Shown here: piece after piece, positions 44,901 to 59,900 of the stretch
Numbering within the stretch: position 1 is the stretch's first letter
Layout: each line of letters starts with the position of its first letter
Origin: Oxyruncus cristatus
Taxonomy: Eukaryota; Chordata; Aves; Passeriformes; Cotingidae
Assembly (NCBI GenBank): GCA_013399855.1
Contig: VXAY01006170.1
Location: forward strand, 21,214-85,213
Length of the DNA: 64,000 nt
Reading direction: 5' to 3'
Notes under the pieces: model-generated
Seen by the model: the letters and a program-made list of their open reading frames with translations, nothing else
Database searches by the model: none
Told to the model about the DNA's origin: nothing
Program-made: the position numbers and the translations under genes

Positions 44901-47900
44901 TCCATGCCCCAAGCCTCAGTGTCATTCCTCCCAGACCCATTTTCACCCCAGGCCCCACAGCAGCTTCCCAACAGCCTGTCCCCACCCCAGCACAACCAGG
45001 CAGACCAGGACCAGGCACATCACTGGCACTCTGTCCTGTACCAGTACACCACCAGCCATGCACACCCACACCCTTCCTTCTCCAGCTGGTGTGGGAATAA
45101 AAACCCAGGGTCGTGGGGATTCACAAGCTTTCCTACGAGCAGGGCAGCACCCAAGCCCAGGTATGGAGAGACATGACTCAAGGTCGCCAACCTGTGACAG
45201 CAGGCCTTGGACTCACAGTCAGATGCCCCAAATCAGCAGATCTGATGCCCCCTTGCCTGGGGTTCCCTGTTGCTGAGGACACGGGAGAAGTTCCCAGGTG
45301 CTGGCAGGGTGCTCATGGGTGGCAGTCACCCCTGGGTACAATAGGCCAAGGTCCCCACACCTATCCCTGCCCACTGCTCCCTGCTGGGCACCCAGGCCTG
45401 GCTGAAAGGGCATTTATCAGACCCCAGAGCCTGTCCCCACCCCAGCCCATGTCCCTGCATCGGGGCTGGCGGGAAAGGGCCCAGCTGGGCAGCTCTTGAC
45501 TTGAGTTGGCTCCGTTTTGCAGGAGAACAGTCATTAGCAGAGCCAAACTCCCCATCCCCAGCCAGAATACAGCCATGCTTGGGGAAGCTTTATATTCACG
45601 GAGACAAACAACTCACATTTGCTTTTTAACTGTTGGAATTGCACCCACTGGGACGGCGCAAACAGGGAGGCTTTTGTCCCCCTTGCCTTGTGACTGCGAG
45701 CTTTGTGCAGAGCAATGCGTTGCAAACACAATTCTCCCCGGCCTCAGCTGGGCTCTGGTAGACACTTGGTCTGTCTGTCCATCACCAGATCAGCCAAAGA
45801 GTCCTCATGTGTCTCCAGCAGGAATGCAAAATGTCCCCCCTGGCTTCCCTGCCAGCTGCAGCCTGTGGAGCTGCTCCACACTGAGCAATCAGAGCCACCC
45901 AAACGGACCCAAAATGCAGCCGGCGGTGGGTGCTCTTCACCTCCCAAATACCAGGGGTGGGCACGTGGAGGGGCAGGAGGCTACGGGTGGCAGAGCTGCT
46001 CCCTGGGATTACAGCTCGCCTGGGAGCAAGGAAGAGCAGCTCCAAGCATGGAAAATCCCAGCATGGCACGGGCACAAAGAGTGGCTCATCATGAGCCTCC
46101 AGGGAAGTTGACCCAGTCGCTCCACAGACAGGGAGTCTCTGGAGACCTCCAACCCACTGCTGAGCTCCTGAATATTGGAGCTGGTGCTTCCTAAGCTGCT
46201 GTGGGCACCAGTGCTGCTCAGAGCTGTCTGGGTTATCTCCCTCTGGACTCTGGACAGGGACAAGGGACAACCCACCCTGAGTGGGATATGTCCTTGCGGC
46301 TGAAGCCCCCTCCTAGACAAGCAGCGCCAGCCGGGAAGGAGCATCCTTCACTCCAGAAGAGCAACACCCCAGCAATGCTGCTTCCCTCCAAACCCTCAGC
46401 TTTCCGAAGAGGCTCAGCAGTTCAAGCTCACCCTGGACTCTCTGCAAAGCCCAGGAGACACCAGCCACAAGGATCTGGCTGCAGCAGGACCAGACCCCAC
46501 GGAAGGTCATCAGCCATTGCACAAGCGGGTCCCCCAAGAGCCCCTGGAGAGAAGAGCTGGGGCAGGAGGCAGAGAGCCTCGGGGGTAACCCAGCTTAACG
46601 AGTTCCAGTCTCATTAGTGCATCTATTGTTGCCACCTCCCGCGGGAGGAGGGAGATAACCCAGGCTATTTTTGCTTCCATCTGGGGAATCGTTTTCCTCC
46701 AACGTGTACTGCCACAATGCTAATTTTTAAGGCTGATGATTAATTGATGTTCAGGCTCAGTACGGGGCCAACGGGTCCCCCTTCCCCGGGAGCGCCAAGG
46801 ACAGGGGGGACGTGTTTTGACAGATGTCGTTGGAGCCGCGTGTGAGTGACGTCCTAACAACGGAGGAGAATAGGAGCCATTACCATGGAAAGCCCTGGAA
46901 ATGGGAAGGGAAGTGTCTGCACGCGACCTCCGCACCCCTCCTCACGCAGCCCCTAATCAGCCCTTCACGCTCTGCCCTGTGGTTACCAGGGCTTTGCTCC
47001 GGAGATAAACGGCCTTTGTGCACGCCCGGGGGGGAAATTGAATCTCCTGCCTGAAGCGAGGAGGGCTCAGCCTTTCTTCTCCCCTCCCCAGCCTCGCAGG
47101 AGGGCCAGGTGCCAAATTCACTCTGGCACCAGGCGCAGCAGCCTGCAGGGAGCCGGAAACAAGTCCGCTGCACATATGATCACCAGGATCCCGCAAGGCT
47201 CGGGGTCTCCCTGCACCTGTGGTCCCCCAGCAGCGAGGTGGGCAAGCACTGCTGAGGTGCCCGAGGGTGCTAGTCCTACCAGGCACTGAGGCAAGGTTCT
47301 CCCTCCCAAAAATCGCAGCAGCATCTGCAACAGCGGCCCAGGCAGGGCTGAGGACCAACACGCACATCACAGACTATGGGGTCCCCTCAGTCTGCCCCAC
47401 CAGCTGCCCAGCTGATGTTCACCACAAAGCAAACCACCCCCAGGTCTCCCAAAGATGAAGCTGTGCACGGTGAGTGGCATGAAGTTTGCTTGAAGAGGGC
47501 ACCATGGCTCTGACAGCGACACAATGACAACAATCCTCTGTTTGTCCCCGAGGTCCGCCATGCCCAGGGCCCGGAAGTGGGATTAGACATCCTGATAACT
47601 CAGTGGAGAGCCCAGGGTGGTACAAACCAGTGCAGGTGACCTGCCCTGACTGCTGTGCCAGTTCCCCAGAGCCACCCCTGCTGCAGTCATGGGTACAGGG
47701 CATTGTGCCCTGCTTCACCCCACAGCTTGATCCCCTCCCCACCAGCACCAGCCCCACATGCCTCTCCCCGTCTTGCAGCTCCACACCCAGCATCCATCCT
47801 GATACCTCACAGCACTGCCCCACACCCCCGTGCTGGGGAGGTGCTGGGTGTCTGCCAGGGAGCTCAGCAACACCAGAGTCCCCCATCCATCCTCAGAACC

Positions 47901-50900
47901 ACCAGCAGCGCAGAACCACCGCGCTGCCGATCTGCCAGAGCTATTACAAACTTGTGTTAATTGCTGAGCAATGCCTCGAGCACCCTTCAGAGGGAGAGGG
48001 ATGTGGATGAATAAATGATCTGTTCTTAGTGCTGATGGTTCCCCACCGCAGGGACGAGGGCTCGGCTGACCTGCACTGTCCTCCGGCTGCTTCCAGACTG
48101 GCTGCTCCCTTTGCAGTGCCCTCAGAGGCTCCCCACCACCAGGAAAAGGTTTTCTTGAGCAGTAGTTGCACTTTTCTCACTAAAGGTGATTTGCAGAGAA
48201 GGAACTTTCTGTCTCCTTCAGGAAATCTGGGTGTGCTGTGGGAGGGAAGGTTACGCTCAGGACCATAAAGCTCCTTGGCCCAGCAATGGGAGCCACCATT
48301 TGGTCCCTGCCCACAGCATGAAAGAAGTGTGTTCTTCACCTCCAATCCATCTCCTGCATTGAGGAGCAGATGGGGTGACCTTGAGGAGGTGATGGGGTGA
48401 CGTTGAGGAGGTGAGGGGAGGGACGCTGATGATCCTCTCAGGCACATGGTGTGACTCTTGGGGATGGTCCTGTGCTGGGCTAAGGATTGGACTTGATGAT
48501 CCTTGTGGGTCCCTTTTAATTCAACATATTCTGTGGTTCTATGTCACACTTTACTATTCAATGTGAAAAGCTGCTGTTCCACCTGCAAGTCCAAGTTTTA
48601 GTGGGGGCTCGGCAGTGCCAGCGAAGGGCAGGGCAGGAAACGCTCCCCAACAGGCATCAGCACCATTAGGATGGATTTCAGTGGAGCCTCTGGACTCTCC
48701 ACCGTGTGCCAGCTCCTGTGGCTGCCCTCATTATGCACTGCCAACACCAAGAGTTGAGTGACATGTGATGACAGCGGCCACAAGCCTCTGGGCAGAGTGG
48801 CAGAGTGGCCGCTCGCCTTGGCACCCCGCACACTGACAAGCCCTGTTCCCTGCAGGCTCCGTTCAAGCTGAGGCCATGCCGAGTTACACCCCAGCTTGGA
48901 TAGTTTGGGATCCCCAGCCGAGCTGGAGACAATGCCATTCCCCGCGCTGCCAAAACGCCAGCACACACTGTCCCACAGGCAGACCCTCCCGGGAATGCCA
49001 CGCTCCCGAGGATGGCTGCACCACTGCCAGGATTTATCCCCTCTAAGACATCTCAGCTCCAAGCAATGGCTGCCTGCATGGCACAATTCCTCTTTGCCGT
49101 GGGAAGCAGCTCTGCAGTGTGCCTTGAGCTCTTCTCCCCAGATTTGCTCCGGGGGCCTGTCCAAGCACTGACGATGCACAGCCCAGAGCCACGACCGCTG
49201 CGGGAGAAGCTGAGCCAACACTACAGCTTGGGGGAAAGCATCAGCCAAAAGTCACTCAAACAAGGAAGCGATTTGTCTTCTTCTGGCTGTGGTCCCCTGA
49301 AAAAGGAGCGTGGAGCAGGGAAACCAGGATCACATGCAGGGCTCTGACCGAGCACCCACCGCAGCAGCAACAGGGAGCGCTCACACCAGGAGCCTGACAG
49401 ATACAACAGAACAGGGGAGAAAGGATGGAAAAAGAAATGCCATGTGACCCCTCACTCGATCCAAGGCAGGCATCACATCCAACGGTTCAGAATATGAAAT
49501 ATGCACAATGAGCTCCAGTGAGTAATCAATCCCTTCAGGAACACTGTAAGTGATTGCATACAGCTTACCAAGAAAAAAAAATTGGAAAGTCAACGAAAAA
49601 TTACCATAAAATGTTTCTTTTTCTGTTCCAGCCTGACATACAATGAGATCTGCAAGGAGCTCTCTCTGCTCTGCACAATGTAACAGATGGATTTAAGCTG
49701 GTTTTCCAACAACACTCAATCTACCTGCCAAGGTGATGGCCCTGAGAAACCAGCCCGGCCCAAGGGAGGGCAGCAGGAGCGGCTGGTCCAAATGCCCAGT
49801 TCTGGCCTCAGTGTTGGTGGGACACAGCACGACTTCATCAGCCATCCAAACTCTCCAGATGACTTTTGCCAGAGCCGAGGTCAGAGCCCAGCTTATGCAG
49901 CAGGACGAGCCCTCCTGATGATAGAATGTGGGCTCCCTGGCGATGCTCAGCACTGGGAGCCATCCTCCTCGCCTGCCTCCACCCCCTGCCTCCATCCTCA
50001 TGCTCCCTCTTGCCTCCTCCACTTTCTCCAGTGCTAAGCAGCCATCCAGCTGGAGGGCTCCAATTTGGGCTCTAATCTGACCCACTGCACCCAAAGTCCT
50101 GCCTCTGCTCCCTGCCCTGCATCAACAGGCAAGGAATCGCATCTGTCCTCGTGCAAAGCCACCACTTGGCTGCGATCCCCGGTGAACAGATGGACAAACA
50201 CCCAGAGGCATCTGCAGGGGATCTCCTCCAGCCTCAGCCCCCACCTCCAGGGAGCACCAACCCCTGGCACAGCCAGGGGGAATTACAGAGCACAGCAGTT
50301 GCCTTTTACTTCCATAATTCCACGGTATTTTTCAAACAACTACTAACACTTCTACTTGTAAAACTGGGGTTTGTTAAAAAGAGCATTAGGAAAGGTATTT
50401 TCTCCTCTCAATAAAGTGACTTAAAATTAGTTGGAATTTTCAAATTAAAAACACAGCCTAAACTTTCACTTCCACTCGAAATCACTCCAGTTTGGACAAC
50501 AGACTTTTTTCCCCATGTCCTCTCACGGGTTTTCTCCCCTCTCTCCTGTTCTCTCCTTACCATGTTTTTGTTTAAAAATTCATCAGGCCAGGGAAAAATG
50601 CTGGGGCAGGAAAAGAGGGAAGGTTAAAAAAAAAAAAAAAAAAAACAGAAGAAACTGTAGCTTTTGCAAACCCATCTCGGCACAGGGGAGAAGCAGAGCT
50701 CCAGACTCGCCTTCCTGCTCTTGGAAAGTAAGAGGCACTTGGAAGGACGAGGGAATATCATATATTAACCAGCCTCCTGCACGCTCCAGCAGCGGATGCA
50801 GCCTGACTGTCCCTCCTCAGAGTCCTGCGATCCTCCCTGGCCTAACACAGCTCCTCCAGCATGGCAGCCAGGGGAAAAAAGGATGAACAAGGCAGGAAAA

Positions 50901-53900
50901 CAGCCCTGCGTGTCAGCGTGGGGCACAGCCCAGTCCAGCACTGAGCAGACACCCTGCTCCCAGAGACCTGCCCAGCTCCTGACAGGGCTCTCGCTCCAGA
51001 GAGCCAAGTGCCAGAGCACGTCTGGCCACGGCACAGCTCCAAGCTCAACACTGGCTGATGTGAGGCACATCCCACACGACATCGATTTGGAGGAGGACTA
51101 AGAGGTACCCAGATGATGTCATGCAGAGCCAAGGTCGCTCCTGTACCCCACAGAGCAGGGACACAGAAACATCACAGAATGGTTTGGGTTGGAAGGGACC
51201 TGAAAGACCATCTTGATCTAACACCTTCCACTGGACCAGGTTGGTCCAAGGCCCATCCGACCCGGCCCTGAACATTTCCAGGGATGGGGCTGCCACAGCT
51301 TCTCTCTGGGCAATCTGTGCCTGGGCCTCACCACCCTTATAGTAAAGAATTTCTTTCTAATATCCCTTCCTGCATCCCTGAGCATATCCCTGTAGTCTTA
51401 TACGGGCTACCAACCCCCCAGGCTGATCCCACTCTGCTGCTCCAGAGCTTCCCCACCACAGTGTGCATTTTGAGGACAGCTGCTGCACTCTGCACTCAAG
51501 ACATATGTAACATCGGCTTACAAGTGAGCACACTCCGCCAGTGGATGAAAACCTACATGGAAATGGAAGATCATTACTATGATCTCCTTGGAAACATCCC
51601 ATCGGATCAAGTTTTTCTTCCTCCTCCTTCTCTCTCCCCATGTGCATGAATTCTGGCACCCCATGCACCACTTGGCACTACCTCAGCACTGTGGGTCCAA
51701 AATGCAGGCATCTGATTTCTAAAGCCATTGTCTGGGATGTGCTATTGAGCTGCAAAACATGGATGGTTTGGGATGGAAAACAGGCATCTCCTGCAATACA
51801 AAAAGAAGCTGGCAACCCGGATTTGATTTGACTTTGAAGCCATAGAGACTTTCAACCAAACACAGTTTCCTTTATTCCCACAAAGGGAACGAGGATCTCA
51901 GCCACAAAACAAACCAGCCCCTCAGCCCCTGGAACACAGCAATGGACAAACGGGGAGCAGAGTGAAGGGAGAGTGGCTCTGCCCCCCCAGGTCAACACTG
52001 CGGCACAGAGCAGCCAGGTCTGGAAAGCAGCACTGCACGCATCACCATGCTCCACTTGGGAATGCGAGGCAGGAAAAGCTGCCTTGTAAATTTACTTTTG
52101 ATTCAGAGCTCCGGGTTTGAGCTCTGTTTTGCCAGCGCTCACACCTCACTTCCAGGCGGGGAGGTTCGCAGGAACCCCAAGAGTTTCACCCGCTTCAGCA
52201 CAACGACTGTTTGCCAAGGAAATCACCCCAGAAAATTTATTACCTGCTGTTCCCTTTCGAAAGTGAGCAGGGTGGGAAGCGCCTGGTGGTGCAAACAGCA
52301 GGCGAGCTGAGATCGAATCCTGCCCTCAGGTTACTGTACTTTCCCCACCACTAATATCTGATGGGTGACCTCCCACTGCAAATTCTGCTTGCAGAGGGTT
52401 TTTGGAGCAGCTTTAAAATCCCAAGCTCCAGGCCCTGCTCTGCACAGCCCTGAAAGCTTCTCCCAGGCTCCAGGACGAGATTCCCTCACTCATCCCCCAT
52501 GCTGCTTTACGAGCTGGGCTGTTCCCCTCCCTTCACAGGAACCAGCCACATGTTCTCCATCTGGGAGCAGATGCCCATGAGCCAATAAGCTCAACTTGGA
52601 AAACTCCACTGACAATAGCACCAAATTTCTGAGCACTCTACAGACTGTGGCCGGATGATGGATATTAGTGCTCCAGCAGCACCAGGATGCTGTTTGGCAC
52701 AGCACAGTGAAAGCACAGCTAAAAGGGTTCAGGGAAATGGAAATGAGATGGCTGAAGATGCTGCTGCAGGAGTGCCTGCCCTCCTCCAGATGTTCCAGCC
52801 TGTAAGGAGGGAGGGTCTCGGTCTGCTGGTAAATCAGCCCCCAAATGGCTGCTGTGCTCAGCCTGGAGTATTGAAGGGCACCAGCTTTGTCCCTCCTGCC
52901 TCCCTGAAACAGGGATGAGTCCTGCAGAGAAAGATGAGGAACCATGCAGGGCAGGGCCCCTCGCTGCCCCATCCCAGCCGTGCCTGTGGCACTGAGAGCA
53001 CAGGGCCAAGGAGCAGGAGCCTTGGGGTTGGTTTTGGGTGCTGCTCCTCCCCGCAGGGTCAGGATGCAGCCGGCTTTTGATGCATTTAACCACCCGACAG
53101 TGGGAGACAGGAGGTCCAGACAGTGATAAATCCAGCCTCAAACCACCCGGAGTGAGACATCAAAATGGAATTTGCCAAAGGACCACGCGCTGATGATCTG
53201 TGAGCTCCAGGCTACTCACAGCCTGAGGCAGAGAAGACTCAGGTCTGCAGCTGGGAGTCAGGCAAATGCCGGTGCTTCCCCTTGGCCAGCGATCACACAA
53301 CACGTTCTCCAGCGCAAGCAGGATTTTAACCCCATGCCAACTCTACGTGCGTGTTGTTTGGGAGAGAAACTACCACTACCAAGAGCCAACAGGTCCCCTG
53401 TGCACTGGTACCTCTGCTCCCAGGACCCCTCTTCGTCGTCCACTTTGAGGTGCGACGCATGTCCAGGGTGACTCCAGTTACCTGGAAGGGTTTTTGTTAC
53501 ACTTTCAAACGAACCTGGCGTCCAGGAGAGGCAGGAGTGCAGGGCAGCCACCTTCCACCATGCCCAGTGGCTGAAACAGCATCAGAGAGAAGACCAGGGG
53601 CTGTCCCCATCAATGTCCCACAGCCACTTCCCTCCAGCATCCCTGCCCTGCTCTGATCCGACAGAAAGCCCCACATCAAGCACCAAGACAGGCAGACTCA
53701 ATTTACTCTCACCCTTGGGTGTGCAGCCACACCAAGCCCCACAGAGCTCGGCTGCTGTGCGAGACCAGCTCCTTGGGATTCAGCACACGCTCCTCCAGGC
53801 TCGCATTTCCAGAACATCATCTGTCCGTCCTCCCTGCTGGGATGGCAGGAAGCTGAACTTCATTATTTCCCTTGCTCCTGCTCTGCCTGCTGGGAGTTTG

Positions 53901-56900
53901 GAGCCATCTCCTCATTGTTCCCTTGGTGCAGTGGCAGTCTGGAGGCTAAAGGCTGCAAAGGGCCACAGCTGTGTGGCCAGGGGTCCAGCACCTGTGGTAG
54001 ACACAGCACATGTGGCTCCACATAGGTCCTGCCCTGGCAGAGCAGGACAGTCCCAGCTCCCAGCCACAATTTCTCAAATGCCTTTCCTCCTGCTTTTAAC
54101 ATGGGGGGAATCCAGTTATCCCTCCTCCCGCAAAGCAGCGCCCCCACCTTGGAGCCTGCCAAAACAACCCTGCCTTGCCTGGGTTGCCACCCAACCACTG
54201 CTGGGTCGGCACCCACCCTGGCAAAGCTGCCTCCAGCCTCTGAACCACCAAAGCTGGGATAAACCTCAGGATGTGGCAGCAGGCACCCACGAGGCTGAAA
54301 ACGTGTCTCCTGCGGCACCACACCGGGAACAGTCCAGGGAGGGACGCAGTGGCCCCATCCAATGGCCCACAGCGTGTTTTCTGCCAGCCCCAGCTCACCT
54401 CGGGGAGCTCCCGCATCATAAGGATCAATGTGAATTAGCCACTATCTCTTCTTCCACTTGTTTGCATCTGCTTGGAAATATAACACCGAGCCAGAGATAA
54501 AGTGAACTGGAAATACCCCGGCAGCCCTAACGCTTCCAGCCCGAGGGGTTTGTTCAGCCGATGAGTTTCACCATCACAGGTTCCAGCCCGAAGAGCAGGT
54601 TCCTGTGCTCCCCAAGCACATCCCTCCCTGCCAGCACCCACATCTCACATGCTAGGCCACAAAAGGGCTGCTTTCCATGGGGTGGGTTTTACGGAGCCCA
54701 AACTGCTCCCCACCGTGCTCTCCGCACAAGGCTGATCCTGGCCAGGATGGGGCCACGCGGCCCTGCCACGCCAAACCAGCTGAACCTCCAGGCCAGAAAA
54801 AACACCAGGGTAAACCCATTTTTGTGCTGATCTGGGCTGGCACAGGACCAAGACAGACCCCACGCTGACACATGGGAAGCCTGAGACGACAGCGACGCTG
54901 CGCATGGGTGGCGGACGCGTGATTTTGAGAGGTGTCTCCTCAGTGAGTTATTCTCAGTGCACGGCGATGCCGAAAGCTCACACGCTATAAATAGCCAGCG
55001 ACAGAGCCGTACCTGCGCCGCAGCTCTGAACGTCCTTCGTGGCAGCTCGTGGAACTGGGAGAGCCAGGCTGGGGCACAGCCAGCCCTGGGGATGCTTCAG
55101 GACCATGACAAAGCACAGAGGTGTAAAGCTTCAGCCAGTCTGGGCTCCCAGTGGAGCCAGTAAGGACTGGGTTTGGCCAGGACTGGGTGCTATTGAAGAA
55201 GTCTGTCTGGATGCAGGGTCTCACTGCCAGTTCTGTCACTTTCGGTGACACAACCCTGCACAACATGCACAGAGGTGGGACATGCAGCACCCCCAGATAC
55301 CAACCACACAGGCTGGCACCCAGCAGGGTTGGCACGAGAAATACAGGTGGTTCCACCTTTCCCCGGTGCTAAAGGCACGGCACTGCTCCTCTGCCAAGAT
55401 GCAGTTAGGGGGAACAGCTTTAAATTGAATGGAATAGGGTTAGATTGGAGATTAGGAAGAAATTCTTCCCTGTGAGGCTGGTAAAGCCCTAGCACAGGTT
55501 GCCCAGAGAAGCTGTGGCTGCCCAATCCCTGGAAGTGCTCAAGACCACGCTAGACGGGGCTTGGAGCGACCTGGGGAGTGGAAGGTCTCCCTGCCCAAGG
55601 AGAGGGTTTGGAACAAGATGATCTTTAATGGTTTAACACAAATCTTTCCATGGTTCTGTGATTTTCCCCTCCAGCTCACAGAGCACAGGCTACAGCATCC
55701 ACAGCGCAGCTCTGCCCATTTTCCAGGGTTGTATGAAAACGACAACCTCCAGCAGCTCCAGCGAGGATCTCAGCCATGAGCCATCCTTCCAGCTCACCAA
55801 GCAGGAGAGGTTCCCATCCCACCGCCGAAGCCAGCTGACCGGCTGGTGAGCCAAGGGAGCTGGCACGGGGCCCAGCCCTCCCGCTGCGTCACCTATGGCT
55901 GCGAGTCAGGCTCCCAACATGCCGAGGGAACCGTGGCTTCATGAGGGGGGGACAAACCCTCAATTTCAGTTCCTCACTGAAAGGCAGCTCCTGGGTCCCT
56001 CCTAGCCAGCTCACCGTCCCCTCCCTACCCACTGGGCAAGATCCAGCCTGAGGGAAAGGCAGAGCAGACCTGCCTTTACATCTTCAGACACCGATTCCTG
56101 GATTTGCCATAAGTTCCTTCTGTAATTTCAAGGAGATGCTTGAGGCCAGACCCTTGCAGGTACGTGGGCAGGGGAGGGCTGCAAAGCACCCACCTCTGGA
56201 TGAGCAGGAGAGCTCAGGAAAGAGACAAGGCTGACGGGACACTGGAGGGATTTGGAGTGAGGAAGCATCACTGATGCCAGGTGGAAAAGCCCGTGCTCCC
56301 AGCGCACTGGCACGCTCACGTGTTCACGGAGGTGGAGGCACATGTCCCAGCTGCAGGACACACCTGCATTTCACTGGGCAGCACAGGGGCACGTGTGTGC
56401 ACGTGGTCTGCCCCAGTTCCCCCTCCAGGGAGCTCACATGCTGCGCTGGCCCCTGTGCTGGGGCCACAAGGCTCTGGAGTCACCTCCCTTATCCAAGGCT
56501 GCTCTTAGGATCGAGGAAAATGTCCTGCCCAGCTGCGCTGAGCTTCTGCTCAGTTTCCCTATGTGGATTCCAGCAGCTCCTTCCAGTGGGAGATGAATCT
56601 CAGCCCTTCTCCCGAATTAATAAAAAATACATTACTGCCTCAATTGAACAAGACAAATACCAGCACAAGGAACAAGAGAAAAGCTGGAGTGAAACAAAAT
56701 GTGGAAGAAGTGGATTAGAAGAAGGATCGGCAGATCGGCGGGCACTGGGCACTGCTCCTCAGTGTCACACCCGCCCTGAGAGGCACATCTCCATTTGCAC
56801 AGCTTCTAATCTCAGCCCTGCAATGCAGCATCCTCTGCCTTTCCAGCTTCCCGGCTGCAGCATCCCTGCCTTCCCAGCTCCCCTCCCGCTCAGCTCCCCA

Positions 56901-59900
56901 CTCCAAGCTGCAATGCAGCAGCGTGGGAAAGCCCCACTCCCCCTTCTGCCCCTCCGCCCCACCACAGGGCAGTGCTGAGCCTCCCGGCCAAGCTCCAAGC
57001 CTCGCACGTCCTCTGCCTTCCTGAGCTCACAGCTTCCCAGCCAGAGAACCAGCAACCCCTCCCCTGGCTCCCCTCAGGAGAACTGCCTCGTGTGCCTGGA
57101 GGAGGACATGACTTTGCAGAGTGGGGGATACGGCAGAACAGCACTGTATCTGATCCCCTGCACCTCCACAGCTTTGCATGAGACACCCTCAAGGTGCGAA
57201 GCCTGGAGAGGACAAGGACTCAGATGCCACAGAAGGACAGAGCCATCTGCGCTCCACCCAGCAAGTGGATCCAGGCTCGGCAGCTTCACCACTGTCACCA
57301 GTCCCAGGAACACCAAACACACACACAGAGCCCAGGGACACCACTGTCACCAGTACCAGGAACCCCAAACACACACACACGGCCCCAGGACACTGCTGAC
57401 ACCGGTACCAGAAACACTGCACACACACACACACACTGCCCAGGGACACCACTGTCACCAGTACCAGGAACACCAAACATACACACAAAGCCCAGGACAC
57501 TGCTGCCACTACACACGCAGGGCACCAATGTCACATACACGGTGCCACAACGACACTCTGGACCAGACAAGTGACTGATCCAGAGGATGTGCCAGTGAGT
57601 CCCCCTGGCACTGAGAGCCAGGTGGTCTTGACCCCAGGACTGCAGCCCTATAGCAACTACCTGGTCACCACTGAGCAGGACCATGGCTGAGCCAGGGAAG
57701 CCGGGAGGCACACGCTGGCCATGGCAGACGGGCTGGCACTGGACGTTGGCATCACTCACAGGCTGCACACCTCAGAGGGTGCAGGCTCTGGCTCTGCACA
57801 GAGCTGAAATGAATCCTCCCCTGTGCAGTGGGCACAAGCACCAGCCAAGTGCTGTCCTCAGATGCTTGAGTGAGAGCGGGCAGCAGGGACCATGGGCAGG
57901 GGTGACCGGGGACATTGCTGTCCGGCACCATGAGAAGATGCACAGGAAGGCAAGGAGCTGGGAACCCAAATGGACACAACAGGGCGATTGATGGTGGGGG
58001 TACTTGTGTCGAGGGAGGCTGTGGGCATGGAGATACACGCCACAGCATGAGAAGCCAAACACACAAATTTGGGAACAGGGGGTATGAGCAAGGGGCTCTC
58101 CAGAAGGACCCAGAACTGCCACCAGCTCACAAGGCACCAGGACCAGGCAGGACCGGGTTGGCTGGGTCCATCCCAGGAGCCCTCAGCACTCACCCTGAGG
58201 GGATCGCAAGGCCTTGACTGGACACTGCCCAGGTCCCACTGTGCTCACCTCCCACCAACAGATCCCAAATAGCACTTCCAGAACTGCACATAATTTTCCA
58301 TTCAATTACATATTTTCTTATGGAACAAATGTTAGACTTGGGGGCGAGATACAGGCAGTCACTGGGAAAGCCCCATTTGAACAGGGATTTTCAGGCTCTT
58401 TGGGGAGGACTTCATTTCAGCAGAGCATCACCAAATATCTTTGCCTTCAAGTGTTTGTTCTGCTCTCTTTCCACGGGAAATTTTGAAAGACAAATCTGGA
58501 TCAGTTTTTTTTCAGCCCTTTTTCCACACTGCCATAATCACTGGGAATGTGGCACATTCTAAGCAGCTTCAGCAGAAGCTCTGGGACTCTCAGGTCACAT
58601 TTCCAGACCTCTCCAGTCACTACAGCCATCTCAGCTGGAGAGAGAAGATATCTGCTACTCACTGCCAGCTCCTGGGAGCAGGCTGGAAGCAGCAACATGA
58701 CCATGTACCTCTCCCCTTTCTCCTTACCCCTACCCCAAAGGCAGGAGTCCAGCTCTGTGGGCAGAAGGAAATCAATCCCCATTCCAACGACCTCGTCACA
58801 CGGATGCCGTCACACAGGGGCCATAAGAGAGGAACAGCATTAGCGGTATTGGGGCTTTACGAGGCAATAACCCACTCCCATCACTGCGAAGAGCTACTTG
58901 GTCTCTGACCTCCACATGGTCTCCTGCCAGGGAGCCTGGCTACTGCTGCACAGCACTGCCACAGGCCCATTAGTGCTTAATTAAACTGGCAGGAACACCA
59001 CGGGGCAGAGGGAGGAACACAGTGGGGCAGAGGTGCTCCTTTAACCCCACACCATGCGCCTCCCAGCAAGGATGGGAGGGCATCAAGAGTATATATATAT
59101 GTACTCTTGGTAACCATCTTCGCTGTGGTCAGGAACATCCTCGTGTAGGACGTGTCAGGCACCAACCAAGTGTCTTTCCTGCGCTGTGGTTTTTTTTTTA
59201 AACTGATTGCAGTCAGATGTGAAGCTCCTGCTGGCCATGGAGCCCATATGCCTGTCCCAGCCCTTGGCTCTCCTTCCCACCACCCAGCTGCCCAGCCAGC
59301 ACCAGTGCAAGCACAGCTGGCCACTGTCCTGCCTGCGTGTCGGCACCACAGGGGTACCAGGTCCCCACGGGCACGTGCTGCCCAGTGAGGACATCCCTGC
59401 TGTGCCACCTGAGGAAAGGGGGCATGGCCCACCCAAGGGCTGCAGGACTGACATGGGTTATAGCTGCATCTGCAGAGTTCGGCAGGGCTGCCGACTCCTG
59501 CAGCGAGCATTTCGGGGAACACCATCTCCCCCGGGATCATACGTGTGTCCACCTGGGCTCCGGCCCACGCAACACCGAACACTTATTCGCTGATGCGAAT
59601 TAGCAGCCACTTAAGAGGCACCACATCCAGCAGGAGATGGACAAGGAAATGGCTGCAGAAAGCAGTTGCAGGCTCTCAGAGCTCTGGGGAGCTCTGGGTA
59701 AGTGCCCATCGTGCTGGGCACCACACACTCAGCCCGGACGTGCCCCTGCACACTTCTGTCCATCGCCCACGGAGGCGGGCACAGCAAGCTCTGCGCAGCC
59801 AGCTCTGCCACAACGCTGGCCACGAGCCCTCTGCCCCCTTCATCCTGTGGTTGGGCGCTGGTGTAATTAGCAACCCCAGCTGCCAGCCAGCTTTGATGAG

